In this document: piece by piece, positions 10,689 to 17,521 of the stretch
Numbering within the stretch: position 1 is the first letter of the stretch
Layout of the letters: every line of letters starts with the position of its first letter
Virus record (IMG/VR): IMGVR_UViG_3300042691_051927
Coordinates: 1 to 31,325 of that record
DNA from: a virus
Reading direction: 5' to 3' (one strand)
Length of the DNA: 31,325 nucleotides
Notes under the pieces: generated by a model
What the model was told of the DNA's origin: nothing
The model's database searches: none
Seen by the model: only the letters and a program-made list of their open reading frames with translations
Program-made: the position numbers and the translations under genes

Positions 10689-13264
10689 TTCTTGATAAAA
10701 TATCTAGCGGCAAGATTAACAGTAACTCTGGCAGCTCGTTTTCTGCTGTTGAGATCAATGGCGACGGCCTTACAATTGTCAACTCGCAGGATGAGCGCGA
10801 TTCTTCTGGCATCCAAGTTCTTGCTGGAAGCGAGACTGTTCTCTCTTCTAGCCGGGCAACGGGCACTACGATCAATGCTAACTACATCAAGTCAGGCGTC
10901 ATCGACGCCAACCTCATGCGCGCCGGGCTTATCCAAACAGTCCCATCCTGGAACACCAAGTGGTACGGAGCCCCAGAAGATCATGCCGCTGTGCAAATAG
11001 GCTTTACTGGTGGCTCTATTGCCGCAACAGCCGTCTCAACCAGCACCGGCACCGTAAGCCTAACGCTTCCAGGTGGGCACGGCCTCATCACCGGCGATTA
11101 CGTTCGTGTATCGGGGCTCTACTTCACCACCGGCACCCTGCTTGGCAGCGTTGGTCTCAACCTCCCGACCAACGGTCCGGTCGACTACGCATCTGCCACC
11201 GTCTCAACAAATACGCTGACCTACAGCAAGGGCGACATTACCAGCGGGCTGACTGCGTCCACCGCCTCTACCGTGTATGTCGGCAAAGCATTCACAGTAA
11301 CTGCGGTAACTCGCTCGTACGACGACCCCGATAACCCCGCAGAGCTAAGCACGGTCACTGTTACCACTAGCGCGGCTCACGGCTTTTCTGTCGGAGACTA
11401 CATCGAGCTTGCTGGGATTGGAGAGACCATTGACGGTGTCGCTTACGTTACCGATGCACCAACGAGCACAACATTTACTTTTAAGCAGCGCTTTGGCAAC
11501 GACATTGAGCTTGACCTATCTGCGGCGGACATTACGCTACCAACACTTGGCGCACCAGTTGCAATCAAGGTTCTTAAGTCCTACACCCAGAATGCTGATG
11601 GATCTATTCACATTACCTCCGGCACAGTTGCCTCTACGCTCATCGTCGGCGAGATTGCAGCCACAGAAATTACGATTGGCTCAGGGGAAGGCGTTGTGCG
11701 CGTTGGCAGCTACCCAGACGCTATCACCCCAACCTTCCAGGGCATCTGGGCAGGAAGCGCTACCCCATCCACGGCTGAGTTCTCAGTGAACACAGCCGGC
11801 GTCCTTGCTGCCACAAGCGGCTCTATTGGCGGATTTACTCTAAGCTCAACGTCCCTTACTGCGGGAACTGGAGCATCTGCGGTTGGACTGCTTCCTGGAA
11901 CATTCCCATTCTTTGCTGGAAACAGCACTGCATCTTCTGCGCCGTTCCGCGTTGCAAGCACAGGCGACCTTACAGCAACTAACGTTACAATTATTGGAAC
12001 AGATACAACAATTAACACTACGAACACAGGAAAGTTAACTCTTCAACCGAGCCTTTCCCAGGGTGCATCCCTGATTCTCACCGATGGCACCCTTGTAAAG
12101 AGCGCTGGTTATACCGCAACAAGAAATACAACAACTGGAAACGTTGTAGTGACATACACGGGAACAGACATTCTTGTTGGAATGTTTATTACCACAGCGA
12201 CTACCCCTGCAAATTTTTATGTTCTTAACGCAAAAGTCACTGCTGTCACACCAGGGGTAAGTTTCACTTATCAAATGCCTACAGGTACAACAGCGAGCGG
12301 CACGATAACAAGTTTTACGGCGTACAAGAGCCTGCAATTCCTTGGCGGTGGACTTACTCGATTCCAGCAAACAACAGGGGACGCAGGAGCAGTCGCAGCG
12401 GGCTCATTGATTCTTGGAAACAATGCCGGTCTTAATAATATTGGCACAGCGAGCCTCGTTATCCCCGCAGACGGTGAGTTAGTATTTAATACCGTTCTAG
12501 ATAGCTCAACAGCCGCATTGACACCAAAATATATTGGCGGCGGAAACCTTTTCCAAAGCGCAACAAACGTTCTTGAAACTAGCGGTGATCTGACTGTTGA
12601 TGGGGTACTAACCGCAAGCAGCGTAACTACAACCCTTGTTTCAAGCTCCGGAGATATCAGCATTCAGGCGGCCGGAGGAGACCTCATCGTTCGGCACGGC
12701 ACATCGGGCACAACACCAAGGATTTTACTTAGGCGAGGAGACGCGACGTACAACGCAGGAATTCAATCAGATGCTGTGGGAGACATTAACTTCTATAGCG
12801 GAAGCGGAACATCAACTTACGCAGATCTATACATGGATCAACTTCTTCCCAATTTTGGCATCCCAATGTCTGCAATTTCTGGGATGACCACTGTTTCTGA
12901 CGCAATCAGCTCTAGCGCTCGTTGGCACCAGCCCGCCTCTGGCGCTCGTTGGGAATTAAAGCGCTCATCGTCAAGCCAGCGTTATAAGAATACAATTCAG
13001 TACCCGGAAGATGAATTCTTAAGCATTGCAAGGAATATTCGACCAAGGTTCTTTAAGCGAAACGATGAAACTGCAGGGAGAAGGCACCTTGGGTTTATTG
13101 CCGAAGAGGTTCACGCTGCTGGATTGCTTGAGGCGGTAACGTATTGGGACGATGGCGCAGGGATAATGATTGACGGCATTGAGCCAACGGCTATTCTTGC
13201 AACCGCCCTTCTGCGAATTAAGGACCTTGAGGACCGCCTCGCAGAACTCGAAGGCAATGCCTAA
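10685..13264 (+). CDS. Tail fibre/spike with C-terminal S74 intramolecular chaperone
   Basis: This 859-aa protein is Ser/Thr/Gly-rich and beta-repetitive. Its start overlaps the previous stop by ATGA and has an AGGAG site 8 nt upstream. The last ~110 residues match the peptidase S74 chaperone of endosialidase-type fibres. The SSQRYKNTI segment carries the Ser764-Lys768 dyad expected for self-cleavage, GFIAEEV begins at about 803, and a C-terminal helix (IKDLEDRLAELEG) would form a trimeric coiled coil. Two 'HGhxxGDYhxhxG' modules near nt 11077 and 11380 are shared with the preceding gene. Fibre repeats such as 'NVLETSGDLTVDG' lie before the chaperone. The inferred role is a trimeric receptor-binding fibre whose chaperone is released after folding. 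Confidence 0.85.
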   Translation: MILDKISSGKINSNSGSSFSAVEINGDGLTIVNSQDERDSSGIQVLAGSETVLSSSRATGTTINANYIKSGVIDANLMRAGLIQTVPSWNTKWYGAPEDHAAVQIGFTGGSIAATAVSTSTGTVSLTLPGGHGLITGDYVRVSGLYFTTGTLLGSVGLNLPTNGPVDYASATVSTNTLTYSKGDITSGLTASTASTVYVGKAFTVTAVTRSYDDPDNPAELSTVTVTTSAAHGFSVGDYIELAGIGETIDGVAYVTDAPTSTTFTFKQRFGNDIELDLSAADITLPTLGAPVAIKVLKSYTQNADGSIHITSGTVASTLIVGEIAATEITIGSGEGVVRVGSYPDAITPTFQGIWAGSATPSTAEFSVNTAGVLAATSGSIGGFTLSSTSLTAGTGASAVGLLPGTFPFFAGNSTASSAPFRVASTGDLTATNVTIIGTDTTINTTNTGKLTLQPSLSQGASLILTDGTLVKSAGYTATRNTTTGNVVVTYTGTDILVGMFITTATTPANFYVLNAKVTAVTPGVSFTYQMPTGTTASGTITSFTAYKSLQFLGGGLTRFQQTTGDAGAVAAGSLILGNNAGLNNIGTASLVIPADGELVFNTVLDSSTAALTPKYIGGGNLFQSATNVLETSGDLTVDGVLTASSVTTTLVSSSGDISIQAAGGDLIVRHGTSGTTPRILLRRGDATYNAGIQSDAVGDINFYSGSGTSTYADLYMDQLLPNFGIPMSAISGMTTVSDAISSSARWHQPASGARWELKRSSSSQRYKNTIQYPEDEFLSIARNIRPRFFKRNDETAGRRHLGFIAEEVHAAGLLEAVTYWDDGAGIMIDGIEPTAILATALLRIKDLEDRLAELEGNA

Positions 13265-13323
13265 CCTTGCCCTATTCCGTATGATGTGATAGCCGAGAGG
13301 CACATATATGAAAGGGGTACCCC

Positions 13324-14058
13324 ATGAAATTTAAGGTTAAGTCCCAGCTTGATCACGAGGAAAAAGGTGGGATTCTCGACGATTGCGGCCCGTCTTCTAT
13401 GGCTGCAGCAGTTTCTTGGGCGTTTAAGTACGCTCCGGGCAAAGATTTTTCCGCCGCAGACGGCATTGCCGCCAAGGCAAAGGCTACCGGCTTTGTTGAA
13501 AAGCAAGGCGTTAGCGACAACGGTTCAACGCTTGCGGACCTTATTAAAACCGCACGGGTTCTTGGTGCCGAAGCTCGCTGGGCAACGGACTGGAACGACG
13601 TCATCAACTCCGCCAAGGCCGGTGCGGCTCTGGGCGTGTGGGTTGAGCAGCCTGCTGGCTATCCTAAGGACCTTGAAGTGTCCGCGTGGCATGCCAAGTG
13701 GCAGCGCTGGTGGTGGGTCAAGCAGAAGCAGCCTACTCGAACGTACGGCCACATGACTGCGGCTGTCTACGACCCAATTGATGGCTGGCAGTGGGCGTGC
13801 CCAACGCGTTCCGGCAAGGGTGCCGAGCAGTTTGGCGTAAAGATTGACGAGGCAACCCTCAAGATCCTTGCCGACTCTAAGCGCGTAAGCAAGAAGCACG
13901 TTGCGCCACCACACAAGCATGTTATTATCATTTCAGCACCAAAGGGTTGGGTCGCGCCCAAGCCTGCGGCAGCTCCTGTAGCCCCAGCGGCACCAGTAGC
14001 ACCAGCGCCCGCAAAGGCGCCCGTCAGTCCGGCAAAGTGCCCGACTTGCGGTAAGTAA
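13324..14058 (+). CDS. Endolysin, C39-like cysteine peptidase
   Basis: This 244-aa protein is preceded by AAAGGGG 6 nt before the ATG. DCGPSSMA at residues 20-27 gives the nucleophile Cys21. YGHMTAAVYD at 141-150 gives His143, with Asp150 as the likely third residue, the order seen in papain-fold C39/NlpC-like peptidases. A Pro-Ala linker (about 213-237) leads to a C-terminal CPTCGK, which may bind zinc or just form a knuckle. Its position right after the fibre gene and before a holin supports a peptidoglycan cross-link peptidase that lyses the host. C39-type endolysin domains are common in phages of Actinobacteria. No amidase or glycosidase domain is visible, so this is a single-domain lysin. 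A weak -10 (TATGAT at 13280) without a clear -35 lies upstream. Confidence 0.7.
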   Translation: MKFKVKSQLDHEEKGGILDDCGPSSMAAAVSWAFKYAPGKDFSAADGIAAKAKATGFVEKQGVSDNGSTLADLIKTARVLGAEARWATDWNDVINSAKAGAALGVWVEQPAGYPKDLEVSAWHAKWQRWWWVKQKQPTRTYGHMTAAVYDPIDGWQWACPTRSGKGAEQFGVKIDEATLKILADSKRVSKKHVAPPHKHVIIISAPKGWVAPKPAAAPVAPAAPVAPAPAKAPVSPAKCPTCGK

Positions 14059-14072
14059 TAGAAGGAGTACAC

Positions 14073-14468
14073 ATGAGCGCCATTAAGAACGCAGTTCTAT
14101 GGATCATGGCTAACACGGGCATTGACGAGATGCTCTTGGAGGCCGCACGCGCCTTTATCGCAACGTCGATTGCCGTTGCGCTCGGTCTTGGTATTCCGCT
14201 GCTTGATATTTCAGGCGAAGATTTCCGAGTCGTAATCTCTGCCGGTCTGGCCGCCTGCTTGCAGGTTGTCGTCCGCGCCCTGAACCCTGAGGATGCCAAG
14301 TTTGGCGTCGGCAAGGCAAAGGTCGCCAAGGCTGAGGAGAAGGCAGCTGCCGAGAGCACGGCTCACATTACCGGTAGCGCAATTGACACTGACGGAGATG
14401 GAATCGCAGACGAGCTTGCTGGCAGCCTTGCCGGTGAGAACTTTGAGGATGACAGCCGCCAGGGATAA
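14073..14468 (+). CDS. Holin with acidic calcium-motif tail
   Basis: This 131-aa protein starts after a strong AGAAGGAG site, 14 nt behind the endolysin. Two hydrophobic segments (about 25-45 and 51-70) are followed by NPEDAKFGVG, the arrangement seen in small actinophage/r1t-type holins. The holin would form inner-membrane lesions that release the endolysin. The tail after residue 80 is charged and Ala/Lys/Glu-rich, then contains DTDGDGIADEL at 105-115. That is a thrombospondin-3/dockerin-like calcium-loop signature, which is unusual for a holin. The gene is the last of the plus-strand structural operon and is followed directly by a strong terminator. Confidence 0.65.
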   Translation: MSAIKNAVLWIMANTGIDEMLLEAARAFIATSIAVALGLGIPLLDISGEDFRVVISAGLAACLQVVVRALNPEDAKFGVGKAKVAKAEEKAAAESTAHITGSAIDTDGDGIADELAGSLAGENFEDDSRQG

Positions 14469-14488
14469 TCGTTATAGGGTAAAATAAA

Positions 14489-14525
14489 AGAGGAGGGGCC
14501 CCGTGAGGCCCCTCCTCTTTTTGTT
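14489..14525 (+). terminator. Rho-independent terminator, probably bidirectional
   Basis: A 12-bp perfect stem (AGAGGAGGGGCC at 14489-14500 with GGCCCCTCCTCT at 14507-14518) and a 6-nt loop are followed by TTTTTGTTT on the plus strand. On the minus strand the same stem is followed by TTTTATTTT. It therefore ends the plus-strand tail/lysis operon and the convergent minus-strand cassette whose last gene stops at 14539. Confidence 0.93.
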
Positions 14526-14538
14526 TGCTAGGAACTAC

Positions 14539-14715
14539 TTAGTCGTCTTCGCGCCAGCGAAGCGGACCGGTAATAAGCCAGGCGCCAGAAAGCGCCAAGA
14601 GGATCGAGCCCACTACGTCGCGGGTCTCGCCCTCCGGAAGCACGGCCCAGGCGATAGCCAAACCAAAGATGGTCCATCCCCCAGCAATAACATCGTTGAT
14701 TGCGTTTTTAAGCAT
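14539..14715 (-). CDS. Small two-helix membrane protein (holin-like candidate)
   Basis: This 58-aa protein has an ATG at 14715, 2 nt after the stop of the upstream surface-protein gene, and a GGGGGAG site inside that gene's end. Two hydrophobic segments (about 8-26 and 36-51) are separated by an acidic turn (PEGETRDVV), and the tail ends in RWREDD. The size, double hairpin topology and nearness to the endolysin/holin locus suggest a holin, antiholin or other membrane protein. The family is not recognised. The convergent terminator lies 14 nt past the stop. Confidence 0.6.
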   Translation of the reverse strand: MLKNAINDVIAGGWTIFGLAIAWAVLPEGETRDVVGSILLALSGAWLITGPLRWREDD

Positions 14716-14717
14716 GT

Positions 14718-16193
14718 TTAGTTTCTCCCCCTTTTTCCACTAGAAGACGAGCCACTTGCGCCGCCTCCACCTGAGATTCCCGCGCTTGCGGCTGCCGCAG
14801 CTGCGGCTGCAGCTTGGGCTACTTGCGTCACCACGACTGCTGCGACCACGACTGGGGCAGCCTTCTCCTTTTCCTCTGGCGAAAGGTCCTTGCCGAGATT
14901 GGTAATTGCGGTGACGGCTTTACCAACGTTTTCTACACTATCACCAATTGTGTTTGCAATAGCTTCGGCAGCTTCCCCAATAGCCTCTGTCACAGCCCCC
15001 ACAGCAGCGCCTGGATCAATTGGTCCAGGTGTGTCAGTAGGTACAGGGCTGGGATCAACAGAAGGGGTCGGAGATTCCGTAGGGGTGGCCGTTGGCTCGG
15101 GCGTCGGCTCGGGTGTGGCAGACGGGGTCGGTTCATGTGTTACCTCCGGGCTAGGGCTGGGACGTGGCGTCGGAGACGGCGTCACAGAAGGCTCTGGCGT
15201 GGGGGTAGGAGCCACGCTAGGGCTTGGTGTTGGCGGTTCTGGTGTCGGAGTAGGGGTTGGCGTAGGCGTTGGCTCTGGGGTCGGCGTTGGGGTTGGCTCA
15301 GGTGTAGGGCTTGGGGTTGGCGGTGGCGGGGCCGGAACAAACACAGAAACCGTTGCCGAGATAGGCGAAAGAATGCCTAGCGTGTCGTTGTCAGCCCTGA
15401 CCCAAAATGTGTAGGTTTGATCAGTGCCGCCGGTAATGGCAAAGACGTTGCTGCTAATGCCCATATTGGTTTCGCTGGAAGCGGCAGCCCAGCCCGCAAG
15501 GTCCCCGGTGGTCCAGAACACTCCGTACCGCTCAATGTCGGTGCCGCTTGCTTCTGGGGCATTCCACGTTAGATAAACATTCCCATCAATGTAAACGGTC
15601 ACCATAAGACCGGTTGGCGCGTTTAGGTATGGGTCTGGCACGGGCGTTGGGGTTGGCTCAGGAGTTGGCGTAGGCGTTGGCTCAGGAGTTGGTGTGGGCG
15701 TAGGAGTCGGGGTAGGCGGTGGCGTTGGTGTCCACGTAGCCGATGGCGTTCCTGGTGCAAGCTCGGCCGCAAAGTTGCTGATCAAATAGTAGTGATTGCC
15801 ACCAAAGCGGTCAGCCGTTGGGTCACCGCAGCAGACGCCAGCTCGGACTCGATAATCGCCAGCGGGCAGGGAAATGCGAATCGTTGAAGCAAGTGAGTAT
15901 CCGCCCGTGTGCTCGGTAAACGAGTCGTCGTTGGCGGCAAGGAGCGATCCATTGCCATCGTAGAGCCAAAGCATAGAGTCAACCGTTCCAGGGCACCAAG
16001 GAGATGTGGTGTCATCGCACAGGTCCGTCCAAAGGTGAAGTTCGCCCTGCTCCGGCAGATTAATCCAGAAATCCTGTGTGCGATTAACGTAATTGTTTTG
16101 GCTTCCCGAGACCGGGCCGGCCACAACGCCATATACAAGCGTCGCCAGAATAAGCCAAGCAGTTGCGGCAACAGTAACAAGCTTAGTACTCAT
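14718..16193 (-). CDS. Secreted PPC-Fn3 surface protein with long Pro-Thr-Pro-Glu linkers
   Basis: The start at 16193 is chosen because it overlaps the upstream stop by ATGA and places the signal-like hydrophobic segment at the N-terminus (about residues 5-26). The domain order in 491 aa is: signal/anchor; a beta domain resembling the bacterial pre-peptidase C-terminal (PPC) fold (about 40-140, with NDDS and [11 protein letters not shown]); a PTPTPEP linker; an Fn3 domain (about 186-285); a long second Pro-rich linker (about 290-390); an Ala-rich helical region with AAAAAAAAA; and a Gly/Ser tail ending KRGRN. Such architecture is typical of bacterial exported surface proteins and rare in phages. 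It could decorate the virion, coat the infected host or act in exit. It lies between an XhlA-like gene and a small membrane protein. Function is not established. Confidence 0.65.
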   Translation of the reverse strand: MSTKLVTVAATAWLILATLVYGVVAGPVSGSQNNYVNRTQDFWINLPEQGELHLWTDLCDDTTSPWCPGTVDSMLWLYDGNGSLLAANDDSFTEHTGGYSLASTIRISLPAGDYRVRAGVCCGDPTADRFGGNHYYLISNFAAELAPGTPSATWTPTPPPTPTPTPTPTPEPTPTPTPEPTPTPVPDPYLNAPTGLMVTVYIDGNVYLTWNAPEASGTDIERYGVFWTTGDLAGWAAASSETNMGISSNVFAITGGTDQTYTFWVRADNDTLGILSPISATVSVFVPAPPPPTPSPTPEPTPTPTPEPTPTPTPTPTPEPPTPSPSVAPTPTPEPSVTPSPTPRPSPSPEVTHEPTPSATPEPTPEPTATPTESPTPSVDPSPVPTDTPGPIDPGAAVGAVTEAIGEAAEAIANTIGDSVENVGKAVTAITNLGKDLSPEEKEKAAPVVVAAVVVTQVAQAAAAAAAAASAGISGGGGASGSSSSGKRGRN

Positions 16194-16375
16194 TTGCCCT
16201 GCCCTGCCATCCAAGCCACAAAGCTGCTAATCCCGGTAAGACCAAGAATTCCAATAATGAATTTTGCAAGTCGATAGGCGCCGCGAGTTTCTGCCATTTC
16301 AACACGCATGGCAGAAATTTCTTCTTCGATCTTTTCGAGTCGCTCAACAATTTTGTCGACCTGGCTGGACGTCAC
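16190..16375 (-). CDS. XhlA-like coiled-coil plus transmembrane protein
   Basis: This 61-aa protein starts at a GTG at 16375, with GAGGTG 5 nt upstream. An amphipathic coiled coil (about residues 6-32, heptads [20 protein letters not shown]) precedes one transmembrane segment (about 38-57) and a short basic end. This is the layout of haemolysin XhlA-family proteins, which act with holins in phage-like lysis. It opens the three-gene minus-strand cassette and overlaps the surface-protein start by 4 nt. The role in lysis or membrane anchoring is inferred from layout and position. Confidence 0.55.
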   Translation of the reverse strand: MTSSQVDKIVERLEKIEEEISAMRVEMAETRGAYRLAKFIIGILGLTGISSFVAWMAGQGK

Positions 16376-16420
16376 ATCTGCACCTCATCATGTTATGCGC
16401 AAGTAGGGATTGACGTGCAC

Positions 16421-16449
16421 AATATACTTAATTAAAACTTAACGAACAA
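16421..16449 (-). promoter_or_regulatory. Sigma70-like promoter for the XhlA-like/surface-protein cassette
   Basis: On the minus strand TTGTTC (16449-16444) and TATATT (16426-16421) are 17 nt apart. Transcription would start near 16414, giving a leader of about 40 nt before the GTG at 16375. It lies just after the terminator of the upstream fibre operon, so the cassette would be an independent transcription unit. Confidence 0.55.
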
Positions 16450-16450
16450 C

Positions 16451-16484
16451 AAATAAAAAGTCTGCCGGAAAAAACCGACAGACT
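16451..16484 (-). terminator. Rho-independent terminator of the minus-strand fibre operon
   Basis: AGTCTG/CAGACT and CGG/CCG pairs with one mismatch form a stem across 16459-16484 with a six-base loop. On the minus strand it runs into TTTTATTT (16458-16451). It sits 25 nt past the last gene of the operon (stop at 16509). Confidence 0.75.
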
Positions 16485-16508
16485 CTTTAATACAAAACGA
16501 TTAACTAA

Positions 16509-16676
16509 TTAATCGCTGATGCTTCCAGTTGTTACTGGCTTAGCGTTTTGTTCCTTTTGCGTTGCGGCCGCAAGCTGCTGTTGTAGCTGCTCAATCTGCG
16601 CGCGCAAGATATCGTTTTCTAGTGTAAGTGCGCCGATTTTGTAAATCAGCTGCTCAGTTGTTACTCGTTGCTCCAT
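16509..16676 (-). CDS. Small coiled-coil protein
   Basis: This 55-aa protein has an AAAGGAG site 5 nt before the ATG at 16676, and it follows the upstream stop by 2 nt. Residues about 8-38 form a heptad pattern rich in Leu, Ile and Gln (ending QIEQLQQQLAAAT), followed by a short polar tail. The family is not recognised. As the last gene of the fibre operon it may be a trimerising accessory, assembly chaperone or regulator, but nothing in the sequence decides this. Confidence 0.6.
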   Translation of the reverse strand: MEQRVTTEQLIYKIGALTLENDILRAQIEQLQQQLAAATQKEQNAKPVTTGSISD

Positions 16677-16678
16677 GA

Positions 16679-16843
16679 TTACTCCTTTGGTGTCGCTGTG
16701 ATGTCTTCAATTGCATGTTGACACTGTCCGCAGTGTACCACAAAATCAACGCCGGATTCTTGCTCGTACACGTTTGGAATGCCGTTTGCCTCACACTCAG
16801 CTGTCCGGCAAATTGCAGTCATGATAAGAATAACGTCGCTCAT
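16679..16843 (-). CDS. Four-cysteine zinc-ribbon microprotein
   Basis: This 54-aa protein has AGGAGGAG immediately upstream of the ATG at 16843. Cysteines at 12, 17, 37 and 40 (ICRTAEC ... HCGQC) make a zinc-ribbon-like pair set. It lies 9 nt after the fibre-tip gene and 2 nt before the coiled-coil gene. Similar tiny Cys-pair proteins are scattered through this genome. Function unknown. Confidence 0.6.
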   Translation of the reverse strand: MSDVILIMTAICRTAECEANGIPNVYEQESGVDFVVHCGQCQHAIEDITATPKE

Positions 16844-16852
16844 ATCTCCTCC

Positions 16853-17512
16853 TTATGCTAGCGGTACGGCGTTGAGCCGGCCATAGTATGTGCTTACGGT
16901 AACGTTGGTTGAAGATTGCATTCGAACACCAACCGTCACGTTTACGGCGCTTGTGCCAACAGATGTGTAGACATCCATGCCGCTAACGTTAGTTGTGTAG
17001 TTAATTCCGCTCTCAATGTTGGCCGTTCTCGTGAAAAAAAGGCCGCTGCCAGCAACAAAAACTTGATAAATAATGTATTGGTCGGTGTTGTTATTTGTGT
17101 GTGATGATGCCGTGTAGGTAATCAACCACTTCTGACCAACATAGTTAGGCGTGATAGTTACCGTATGCCCAGAAATATCAGCATAATCAGTTCCAACGCC
17201 AGTAGTGTTGACTGCAGATCCGCCGCCGCTGTACCTTTGGGCTGTCATGCCGCTCTTGATGTAAGAACCAGCTTCAAATGCGTCATCGGTTTCAAGCAGG
17301 TTTGCCCCACCACGATACAAGTTTGTATCCTTGCCGGAGCCGAAGACAATCCCTCCGTTGGTAGCAGTTTGCTGTCCCTGAATACCAAGAGTATCTGCGG
17401 TATCTGCGTCAAAGATCAGCGCGTCGTCGCCCACATAAACGGCTGGGTCGGCATTGCCTGTGGCTGTTTTTACTGGCCCGTGAACAAGGACATCGCTAAC
17501 GAATTTTGGCAT
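16853..17512 (-). CDS. Tail fibre tip / receptor-binding-type protein
   Basis: This 219-aa Gly/Thr/Asn-rich protein lies directly downstream of the long repeat fibre with a 9-nt gap. The first half contains fibre-type repeat text (GKDTNLYRGGANLLETDD) seen in many phage fibres. The second half (about 110-219) is a predicted all-beta domain ending in VSTYYGRLNAVPLA, which looks like a C1q/TNF-like or other jelly-roll head. The order shaft then head suggests that this protein carries the terminal receptor-binding domain. No enzymatic motif is visible. The fold is inferred from composition and position. Confidence 0.6.
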   Translation of the reverse strand: MPKFVSDVLVHGPVKTATGNADPAVYVGDDALIFDADTADTLGIQGQQTATNGGIVFGSGKDTNLYRGGANLLETDDAFEAGSYIKSGMTAQRYSGGGSAVNTTGVGTDYADISGHTVTITPNYVGQKWLITYTASSHTNNNTDQYIIYQVFVAGSGLFFTRTANIESGINYTTNVSGMDVYTSVGTSAVNVTVGVRMQSSTNVTVSTYYGRLNAVPLA

Positions 17513-17521
17513 AGGGGTATC

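Noticed and set aside
14890-15414. 174-aa plus-strand Gly-Val repeat frame
   Set aside because: It is the antisense of Pro-Thr-Pro linker codons in the surface protein. The same applies to the minus-strand frame at 869-1183 in the tape-measure gene.
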